From Thermoproteota archaeon (lineage in GTDB: Archaea; Thermoproteota; Thermoprotei_A; Sulfolobales; Pyrodictiaceae), in contig JAADFC010000068.1 of NCBI GenBank assembly GCA_013153105.1, forward strand, positions 1-36,950: DNA of 36,950 nucleotides, read 5' to 3'. Position 1 is the first letter of the stretch; each line of letters opens with the position of its first letter. The position numbers and the translations under genes were made by a program. Below are positions 30,939-36,950 of the stretch, piece after piece. The notes under the pieces were generated by a model, which did not search any database, was not told the origin of the DNA, and saw only the letters and a list, made by a program, of their open reading frames with translations.

Positions 30939-31340
30939 ATGTCTATGCGCGGCGTGGTATTCGGCGTCTGCGTCGAGGGCTGGGTTTCCGTGGCGCTCCG
31001 CGTTAAGGGGGAGAAGCGGAGCCTCCACGGCCACGACTACGTGGTTCGCGTCTGCGCCGAGGGCGGCCTCGACGAGGCGGGGATGGTTGTGGACCACTCT
31101 ATCCTCTACAGGCTGCTGCGCGGCTGCCTCGACTCGCTCGACTACCAGGTCTTAAACGATGTCTTAGAAGCCGAAAGCGCGACCGCCGAGAGGCTGGTAG
31201 GCTACGTGTACAACTGTGTTGCGCCGAAGCTTAAAGACTATGCAGACGCCTCTATAGTATACGTGGAAGCGTGTACGCCTAGGGGCTACTGCTCCTACCT
31301 ACGCGCCGGCACCACTTATACGCCGCGGAAGCGCGGGTAG
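30939..31340 (+). CDS. PTPS/QueD-like protein with incomplete zinc site
   Basis: This 133-residue protein belongs to the 6-pyruvoyl-tetrahydropterin synthase/QueD fold by SLHGHDYVVRVC (the zinc HxH), GGLDEAGMVVDHSILYRLL, LDYQVLND and VEACTPRGYCSYL (the substrate Glu). Two hallmarks are missing. The first zinc His of the FxAAH motif is replaced (WVSVALR), and the Cys expected four residues before HGH is a Lys. LDH is also LDY. The protein may use another chemistry or be a diverged pterin-binding protein. FolE elsewhere in the window would supply the usual substrate. The ATG at 30939 follows GGGGTG. The gene is 19 nt upstream of the KaiC-like gene and probably in one operon with it. Confidence 0.8.
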   Translation: MSMRGVVFGVCVEGWVSVALRVKGEKRSLHGHDYVVRVCAEGGLDEAGMVVDHSILYRLLRGCLDSLDYQVLNDVLEAESATAERLVGYVYNCVAPKLKDYADASIVYVEACTPRGYCSYLRAGTTYTPRKRG

Positions 31341-31359
31341 AGGGGCTCCAGGGCTGGCT

Positions 31360-32175
31360 GTGAAGCCACGCGTAACCATAGAGAGGCTGCGCACGGGGGT
31401 AGAGGGATTCGACAAGCTAGTCCAGGGCGGCATACCGAGAGGCTTCTTCGTGGCCGTGGTCGGCGAGCCTGGTGTCGGCAAGACGATATTCTCCATACAC
31501 TTCATAGCACAGGGCATACGCGAGGGCGACAAGAACATATACGTCACGACAGAGGAGAGTAGGGAGAGCGTCATAAGGCAGGCTGCAATGTTTGGTATAG
31601 ACTTCCAGGAGGCGATAGAGAGGAGACAGCTAGTCATAATAGACGCGCTCATGGGAGGCCGCGACGACCCTTGGAGCCTGGGCGAGGTCAGCGTGGAGGA
31701 GCTGGTCAACAAGGTTATAGAGGCTAAGAGGTACCTGGGCTACGGCAGGGCTAGACTAGTAATCGACTCGATGTCTGCGTTCTGGCTCGACAAGCCTGCT
31801 ATGGCTAGGAAGTACAGCTACTATGTGAAGCGCATCCTCTACCGCTGGGACTTCACGGCACTACTCACGAGCCAGTATGCGGTCACGACAAGCCTGGGCT
31901 TCGGTTTCGGCATAGAGCATGTGGCCGACGGCATCATAAGGTTCCGAAAGGCGGTTATACGGGGCGAGCTGAGGCGCTACGTGATAATAGAGAAGATGCG
32001 GCAGACCGAGCACAGCCTGCAGATGCACGAGATAGAGATACGCAACGGGCGCGGAATGATAGTAAAGAAGGCTACCCCGTACAGGAAGGAGGACACAGCG
32101 CTCCCATCCTCGGTTACAGCGCGCATGATAGCGGCTGAGCTACAGAAGATCCTTGAGACGCCCCTCGACGAGTAG
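31360..32175 (+). CDS. KaiC-like RecA-superfamily ATPase (single domain)
   Basis: This 271-residue cytosolic ATPase is of the archaeal KaiC/RadA-paralogue group. It opens with RLRTGVEGFDKLVQGGIPRG, which is typical of this family. It contains Walker A GEPGVGKTIFSIHFI, the catalytic Glu in NIYVTTEESRESVIRQAA, and Walker B ARLVIDSMSAFWLDKP. The late segment LLTSQYAVTTSLGFGFGIEHVADGIIRF is the family's sensor region. Single-domain crenarchaeal members have been linked to recombination or signalling; no specific role is inferred here. Start GTG 31360. It lies between the PTPS-like gene (19 nt upstream) and an unknown (66 nt downstream), all on the plus strand. Confidence 0.9.
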   Translation: MKPRVTIERLRTGVEGFDKLVQGGIPRGFFVAVVGEPGVGKTIFSIHFIAQGIREGDKNIYVTTEESRESVIRQAAMFGIDFQEAIERRQLVIIDALMGGRDDPWSLGEVSVEELVNKVIEAKRYLGYGRARLVIDSMSAFWLDKPAMARKYSYYVKRILYRWDFTALLTSQYAVTTSLGFGFGIEHVADGIIRFRKAVIRGELRRYVIIEKMRQTEHSLQMHEIEIRNGRGMIVKKATPYRKEDTALPSSVTARMIAAELQKILETPLDE

Positions 32176-32241
32176 CGGCGGCCGCCCTCTTTTTCCTCCA
32201 CCCAGGGAAGGGGCCGCGCGCGCGGGGAGGCGCGAGGCGGG

Positions 32242-32682
32242 TTGACGCGACGGGCGAGCTTCTACGTCCGCTGGCTCAGCGGCGCCCTGCAGCTCACCGT
32301 CTCTGGCGACGTTCTCGAGGTCCGCGGCGCCAACGGGCGCATAGTGTTTGAGCCTAGGAGCGTAACGGTGGAGGTCAAGTACGTGTATAAAAAGGAGATC
32401 GAGGATAGGAACCGTAAGAACCTCTATGTCGGGTTCCAGGAGCCCCTGCAACCCCTAAGCCCGCCGCGAGTCGACATAGTAGGCCGAAACTACGTCGGCA
32501 ACTTCGAGGTCATATACACTAACCTCGACTTCGAGGCCTACCTCACGGTTATAACGCCGGCAAGCCACCTCTACGACTACGCGGTCATAACTACGCAGGA
32601 GTTAATGGTGCAGATGCCGGCTAAGAGGAAGCTATACTACGAGGAGGAGCCCTACGACCGGCTCGTGGTATACTTCGTGTGA
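32242..32682 (+). CDS. Hypothetical crenarchaeal protein downstream of the KaiC-like gene
   Basis: This 146-residue protein is not assigned to a family. It reads as a compact strand-rich domain: ASFYVRWLSGALQLTVSGDVLEVRG, then SVTVEVKYVYKKEIEDRNRKN, then FEVIYTNLDFEAYLTVITP, and it ends in YDRLVVYFV. There is no membrane segment or metal motif. Its position 66 nt after the KaiC-like ATPase on the same strand suggests a partner role (inference). The start is taken as TTG 32242 (MTRRASFYVRW) after GAGGCGGG. Confidence 0.65.
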   Translation: MTRRASFYVRWLSGALQLTVSGDVLEVRGANGRIVFEPRSVTVEVKYVYKKEIEDRNRKNLYVGFQEPLQPLSPPRVDIVGRNYVGNFEVIYTNLDFEAYLTVITPASHLYDYAVITTQELMVQMPAKRKLYYEEEPYDRLVVYFV

Positions 32683-32890
32683 AAGGCTCCGACCCGCCCG
32701 CGATACTATTCGGCTGCTAACGCAGCATCGGGAAGCCTGACAGGTCTGTAGACGGCAGCACCCTGGCCGGACGGTGTCACGGTACTACAAGGTGCCCCGG
32801 CTGGAAGCCCCCTAGCCCCCTTCAGCCCGGTACTTCGTCCGGTATAGCCGCCCACTATTGTAATCCACTTCTGGTATTACGGGGCCGGCA
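32683..32890 (+). promoter_or_regulatory. Leader/promoter region of the ribonucleotide reductase gene
   Basis: The 208-bp gap contains TATA-like GATACTATT (32702-32710) and ATTGTAATC (~32856-32864), offering two possible starts. Between them lie a bulged hairpin (CGAT...GCTGC/GCAGCATCG, 32701-32730) and GCCTGACAGG at 32735-32744, a near-palindrome also found in the 12.3-kb element. The GGTGTC/GGTGCC-rich stretch that follows can fold but matches no riboswitch I recognise; the cobalamin riboswitch core GCCACTG is absent. Confidence 0.4.
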
Positions 32891-35800
32891 GTGCTGGATG
32901 TGCGGGCAGCAGTAGGGCCAGCCCCGGACACCGCTAGGGCCGGGTGTATAGGTGTGCAGTTCTCCAGCGACCGTCGCCAGTTGGAGTTGATTCGTGAGAG
33001 CCTCTACAGGCCGGAGGCCGAGACGGAGGCTAGGCAGCTGCTGCTCCAGGAGATGTACCGGATGGTGGTGGGGGCCTACCGGGAGCGGGCGCCGAACGGG
33101 GGTAGGCTGGCGCCGCTCCCCGAGTGTGCTAGGGCCGCGGCCGGGGGCCGGGGGGAGCCGTGCCGGGACGACCTCGGCTTCACCTACAACGCGCTCCGGG
33201 TGCTGCTGGCCAGGTACATGACCAGGGACGAGCACGGGGTCCCCATGGAGACGCCGAGCATGGTTATGAGGAGGGTGGCGCTGGGGTTCCGGGGCCGGGT
33301 CGACCCGGGGAGGCTGTACAGGCTGCTCGTCGAGAGGCGGTTCATGTTCAACAGCCCCACCCTCTTCAACATGTACGCCGACGGGGCGCGGGGGACGCTG
33401 AGCGCGTGCTACGTCACCCCCGTCTACGACGACATGAAGGCCATAATGGATGCGGCCACGGTGCAGGCGCTAACCTTCAAGTACGGCGGCGGGCAGGGGT
33501 TCAGCTTCAGCGAGCTGCGGCCCCGCTGGGACATCGTAAGGGGCACCAGCGGCAGCGCCTCGGGGCCCCTCAGCTTCATGAGGATATACGACGTCGTGAC
33601 CGAGATGGTTAAGCAGGGCGGCAAGCGGCGCGGAGCCAACATGGGTATAATGCACGCCTGGCACCCCGACATCTACAACCCCTGGTTCAACCCCTGGCAC
33701 GCCCTAAGGAACATGCTGCCCCCACAGCTCCAGGCCCTGATAGACAGGACCAAGGCGCTCATAGAGTACCTTGAGCGGGAGGGCTACCAGCTCGACCCCG
33801 CGTACAAGGAGATGGTGGAGAGGCTCGCCGAGCAGGGCTGGAGCACCGTGGAGGACGCCGGGTTCATACAGGCGAAGGAGCCGCCGCTCCAGGACGCGAA
33901 CCTCACCAACTTCAACATAAGCGTCGCAGCCAACGACGCCTTCATGAAAGCCGTGGTCGAAGACGGGGAGTGGTGGATGGTCAACCCCCGCCACAGCATG
34001 GACCCCGAGACGGGGGTCTACAGGCTACACTACAGCGTCAGCCTAGCCACCGGCCCAGGCAGGCTCGGCAGGCTCCTACAGCGGCACCCCTGGCTCAGGG
34101 GGAACCCCTACCTCAACATCTACGAGGAGACCCTAGAGGAGGCCAGGAGGCGCGCCCAGGCAGAGCTGGAGGAGCAGGCCAAGGCGACAGGCTACAAGCC
34201 CAGCCCCGAAGAGAAGAACCCCCACGCCTGGAAGACAAGCGCCAGGAAGCTGTGGGAGAAGATAGTCGAGAACGCCTGGGCGGGCGGCGACCCCGGAGTC
34301 ATATACGTGGACAACCACAACAAGTGGAACCCCACACCATGGCTAGGCATGGTCAACGCCACTAACCCATGCGTAAGCGGGGACACCAGGGTGCTCACGC
34401 CGGAGGGCTGGAAGACAGCCCGCGAGATATGGGAGGAGGCCAAGAAGCGCGGCGGCCCCGTCAAGGCTGTTCTCGTCGACGAGGAGGCCCTCGGCGAGGG
34501 CGGCGAGCCGGTAGCCTACGAGACCAGCCTAGTCATACCCGTGGGCGAGGCAACAGTCTACAGAACCGCCCACGGCCGCGAGCTGAGGCTCACCGCCGGC
34601 CTCCCCGGGGAGGCCTGGGTGTGGCACGTCGGCAGGAAGCCGGCGCTCCGTGTGGTGACAGAGGAGGGCTACGAGGTAACGGTGACACACGAGCACAAGT
34701 TCCTGACACCCCAGGGCTGGAAAGAGGCCAGGGAACTCAGGCCAGGAGACAAGATAGCCGTGGCGAGGCTCCACCCAGCCTACACGGCCAAGGCCCTATC
34801 TGCTGCCGCGAGGCTAGACCCCGATGTAGCGTTCGCACTGGGCTGGCTCATAGGCGACGGCACACTCAACGAGCACTACGTCGCCTGGTACTTCGGGCCC
34901 GGCGACGAGGCGGCGCTGGAGCGCGTGAAGCAGGCGGTGGCGAAGCTCGGCGGCAACCCCGAGGCCCACCTGAGGCTGCGCGGCAAGGAGTGGACCCTAC
35001 AGTTCAACGCTGGCACCACGGTCTATAAGAGGATGGTCGAGCTGCTGGGCGGCCTCCTGCCAAGGCAGCCTGAGAGGCGGCTGCCGGAGATAGCCTGGAG
35101 GCTGGAGCCGGAGAGCCTGGCGGCGTTCCTCCGCGGGCTCTTCACCGCCGACGGCACCGTGGACGTTGACGCTGCGGTCAGGCTGACGAGCAGCAGCCTA
35201 CAGCTGCTCAAGGACGTCCAGGTGCTACTCACAACCCTTGGCATCTACAGCCGCATCTACGAGCGCCCCTACAGGAAGACCTTCAGGTACACTACGGTGG
35301 AGGGTGAGGAGCGGGTCTACGAGACCAAAGGTTACTACGAGCTGGTGATAAGCGGCTACAGCCGCCGCATATTCGCGGAGCTGGTGGGCTTCGAGTCCGC
35401 CGAGAAGACCGCCAAGCTGCGGCTGGCGAAGACCAAACGGGACCCGGTCTGGGCGACCGTGGCGAAGGTCGAGGACGCGGGTGTAGTGGACTTCTACGAC
35501 TTCAGCGTCCCCGGCTACCACCGCTACATAGCCGCCGGCCTGGTCCACCACAACTGCGGCGAGCAGCCCTTGTACCCGTTTGAGAGCTGTAACCTGGGGA
35601 GCATGAGTGTCGAGAAGTATATTGATGGTGGCCGCTTCGATGTTGAGCGTTTCGCTGAGGATGTGGCGCTCGCTGTGGATGCTATGGATGCTGTTATAGA
35701 CTTTAACCGGCACCCGGACGGGAGGCAGGATGCTGCGAACAGGTTTACTAGGAAGATTGGCCTGGGTATTATGGGGCTTGCGGATGCGCTGGCGCGGCTG

Positions 35801-36950
35801 GGCTACCCGTATGACAGCGATGAGGCGGTGGCGTTCACCCTGGTGTTGATGGCTGCGCTGGAGGTGTTTAGCTGGAGGAGGAGCTGGGAGCTGGGGGCCA
35901 GGCTGGGCCACGCGCCTGCCTTCGAGTGCCGCCGCTGGGACTGGAGGGGGATGAGGTGCCTGGAGAGGGGCGAGCCCGGGGAGCTGGTTGAGCTCCATAC
36001 GCCGGCGCTGGTGAAGGCGGGGGAGGTGGTCGGCGAGAGGGATGGGTGGCTGGTGGTCCGCTACCATGAGGTTGAGCTGACGCGGGAGGTGCTTGGGAGG
36101 CTGGTGGGCGAGGCCCGTGGCAGGGTGGAGCCCGACGGCGCGGTGAGGCTTGTCCCCCTGGAGGTGCTGGAGAGGGTTGCCAGGGAGGTGTTCGGCGTAA
36201 TCAGGGAGATGGCGTGGGAGGCCCTGCGGATGCACCCCCTGAAGGCCGCGGCCAGCCCCAGGCACCTGCTAGCCCTCGCCGTGTATATGCCGCGGGCGGC
36301 TTGGGAGCTGCTGAAGACCTATGGCAGGATGCTCGGCGCCCGGGCGCCGAGGAACACGGTGACCACCACCGTAGCGCCCACCGGGACGATAAGCATCATA
36401 GCGGGGACGAGCAGCGGCATAGAGCCATACTTCGCCCTCGTCTACCGGAGGAGGGTGACGGTAGGCGAGTTCCTCGAGGTCGCCAGGGAGTTCCGGGACA
36501 GGCTCCTGGAGGCCGCCGGGAGGCACCGGGTCCCCGACGAGGTTGTGAGGGAGGTCTACGAGGCGGTGAGCAGGCACAAGGGCTCGCTGCGCTGGGCGCT
36601 GGAGGAGGTGCGGGAGAAGCTGATAGAGGCGGGGATAACCAACGGGTTCCTCGCCGAGGTGGAGAGGCTCGCACGGCTCTTCCCCACCAGCATGGACTTC
36701 GACGTCTGGTACCACCTCGCCCACCAGATAGCCGCCCAGCTCTACGTCGACCAGGCGATAAGCAAGACAATCAACCTCCCCAGGGACGCGCCGAGGGACG
36801 CGGTCTACACAGCCTACCTCGTCGCCTGGCTCGGCGGCCTCAAGGGAGTCACAGTCTACAGGGACGAGAGCAAGGGAGTCCAGGTAATCTACTTCGGCGC
36901 CGAGCAGAGGGAGATGCAGCCCCTCCCCATAATAGGCAGGAAAACCGGCG
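32891..36950 (+). CDS. nrdJ: Class II (adenosylcobalamin-dependent) ribonucleotide reductase with intein, 3' end cut by window
   Basis: This frame is absent from the ORF track because it has no stop in the window; I translated it directly. It reduces ribonucleotides to deoxyribonucleotides. The N-extein (about 490 residues) has FMFNSPTLFNMY, the redox Cys in LSACYVTP, KYGGGQGFSFSELRP, KRRGANMGIMHAWHPDI and QDANLTNFNISVA. The conserved NPCGEQPL motif is split by an intein: ATNP precedes it and CGEQPLYPFESCNLGS follows. The C-extein has APTGTISIIAGTSSGIEPYF, then DQAISKTINLPRDAP and KGVTVYRDESKG, which identify the AdoCbl-dependent class. No ATP-cone is seen. The start is uncertain: GTG 32891, or GTG 32954, which has GGGTG upstream. 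The C-terminal Cys region is beyond the edge. Confidence 0.94.
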   Translation, partial: MLDVRAAVGPAPDTARAGCIGVQFSSDRRQLELIRESLYRPEAETEARQLLLQEMYRMVVGAYRERAPNGGRLAPLPECARAAAGGRGEPCRDDLGFTYNALRVLLARYMTRDEHGVPMETPSMVMRRVALGFRGRVDPGRLYRLLVERRFMFNSPTLFNMYADGARGTLSACYVTPVYDDMKAIMDAATVQALTFKYGGGQGFSFSELRPRWDIVRGTSGSASGPLSFMRIYDVVTEMVKQGGKRRGANMGIMHAWHPDIYNPWFNPWHALRNMLPPQLQALIDRTKALIEYLEREGYQLDPAYKEMVERLAEQGWSTVEDAGFIQAKEPPLQDANLTNFNISVAANDAFMKAVVEDGEWWMVNPRHSMDPETGVYRLHYSVSLATGPGRLGRLLQRHPWLRGNPYLNIYEETLEEARRRAQAELEEQAKATGYKPSPEEKNPHAWKTSARKLWEKIVENAWAGGDPGVIYVDNHNKWNPTPWLGMVNATNPCVSGDTRVLTPEGWKTAREIWEEAKKRGGPVKAVLVDEEALGEGGEPVAYETSLVIPVGEATVYRTAHGRELRLTAGLPGEAWVWHVGRKPALRVVTEEGYEVTVTHEHKFLTPQGWKEARELRPGDKIAVARLHPAYTAKALSAAARLDPDVAFALGWLIGDGTLNEHYVAWYFGPGDEAALERVKQAVAKLGGNPEAHLRLRGKEWTLQFNAGTTVYKRMVELLGGLLPRQPERRLPEIAWRLEPESLAAFLRGLFTADGTVDVDAAVRLTSSSLQLLKDVQVLLTTLGIYSRIYERPYRKTFRYTTVEGEERVYETKGYYELVISGYSRRIFAELVGFESAEKTAKLRLAKTKRDPVWATVAKVEDAGVVDFYDFSVPGYHRYIAAGLVHHNCGEQPLYPFESCNLGSMSVEKYIDGGRFDVERFAEDVALAVDAMDAVIDFNRHPDGRQDAANRFTRKIGLGIMGLADALARLGYPYDSDEAVAFTLVLMAALEVFSWRRSWELGARLGHAPAFECRRWDWRGMRCLERGEPGELVELHTPALVKAGEVVGERDGWLVVRYHEVELTREVLGRLVGEARGRVEPDGAVRLVPLEVLERVAREVFGVIREMAWEALRMHPLKAAASPRHLLALAVYMPRAAWELLKTYGRMLGARAPRNTVTTTVAPTGTISIIAGTSSGIEPYFALVYRRRVTVGEFLEVAREFRDRLLEAAGRHRVPDEVVREVYEAVSRHKGSLRWALEEVREKLIEAGITNGFLAEVERLARLFPTSMDFDVWYHLAHQIAAQLYVDQAISKTINLPRDAPRDAVYTAYLVAWLGGLKGVTVYRDESKGVQVIYFGAEQREMQPLPIIGRKTG
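34370..35554 (+). other. Intein with LAGLIDADG homing endonuclease in NrdJ
   Basis: This is a 395-codon in-frame insertion. Block A is CVSGDTRVLTPEGW, beginning with the splice Cys. Block B is VTVTHEHKFLTPQGW. The two endonuclease motifs are FALGWLIGDGTL (~residue 154) and FLRGLFTADGTV (~252), each keeping the Gly-Asp-Gly or Ala-Asp-Gly acid. Block F is VVDFYDFSVPGYHRYIAAGL, and block G is VHHN followed by Cys +1. All residues needed for splicing (Cys1, block B Thr-His, penultimate His, terminal Asn, Cys+1) are intact, so the element should splice and may still home. The track ORFs here are shadows. Confidence 0.95.

Noticed and set aside
30795-31097. Longer form of dut (first 101 residues of the track ORF)
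   Set aside because: It is antisense to the PTPS-like gene and not dUTPase-like; the ATG at 30794 has its own ribosome-binding site.
32683-32890. Cobalamin riboswitch before the AdoCbl-dependent reductase
   Set aside because: GGGAAGCC...GACGGC is vaguely reminiscent, but the core GCCACTG and the B12-box order are missing.
34369-36770. Several long ORFs in other frames across nrdJ and the intein
   Set aside because: They are shadows of the open nrdJ frame, which the track omits because it runs off the window.

Overview
The window looks like a chromosomal segment of a GC-rich, hyperthermophilic crenarchaeon, most likely of the Desulfurococcales and plausibly Pyrodictiaceae-like. The evidence is a Cren7 chromatin protein, ribosomal protein L35Ae, archaeal-type PheRS and ValRS, type II methionine aminopeptidase, archaeal mevalonate kinase, TATA-box promoters, many GTG/TTG starts, short or overlapping gene junctions, and an isolated 5S rRNA gene. 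No tRNA, CRISPR array, insertion sequence or prophage was found. The species assignment is inference.

Layout. 1-6.8 kb: pheT (cut by the window edge) and pheS; a UlaG-like metallo-beta-lactamase-fold hydrolase; a 5S rRNA gene; then a minus-strand map - DUF1512 membrane protein - zinc-ribbon membrane protein operon, divergent from mevalonate kinase. 6.8-10.8 kb: cren7, divergent from valS, then an HD-domain phosphohydrolase. 10.8-13.2 kb: a 680-bp gene-free stretch and two unrecognised proteins. 13.3-19.8 kb: Nudix hydrolase, L35Ae, class III aminotransferase, several small crenarchaeal unknowns, a minimal SPOUT methyltransferase, GTP cyclohydrolase I and inorganic pyrophosphatase. 19.9-23.6 kb: a degenerate DUF89 protein, a radical SAM protein, a Cys-rich small protein and a TGT-fold protein. 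23.6-28 kb: a palm-like small protein divergent from glutamate dehydrogenase, glyoxylate reductase, a predicted nucleotidyltransferase and an unknown. 28.2-32.7 kb: MutS-family ATPase with HhH domain, dUTPase, a PTPS/QueD-like protein, a KaiC-like ATPase and an unknown. 32.9 kb to the end: class II (adenosylcobalamin) ribonucleotide reductase carrying a LAGLIDADG intein, cut by the window edge.

Functional themes are translation (PheRS, ValRS, 5S, L35Ae, MetAP), deoxynucleotide metabolism and genome upkeep (NrdJ, dUTPase, HD nucleotidase-like, MutS-like, Nudix), glutamate/amino-acid metabolism, and scattered pterin/7-deazapurine-type enzymes (FolE, PTPS-like, TGT-like).

The most interesting signals are: (1) the intein sits immediately before the Cys expected to be the catalytic thiyl-radical residue of the reductase, so that Cys is the +1 splice nucleophile; (2) a gap at 22.2 kb has a TATA-like box followed by three perfectly paired, nested helices, a strong candidate for an undescribed structured RNA, with weaker analogues at 12.3 and 7.2 kb; (3) several enzymes have lost canonical catalytic or metal residues (DUF89, PTPS-like, TGT-like, HD). 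Two real genes, pheT and nrdJ, are absent from the ORF track because they run off the window edges.
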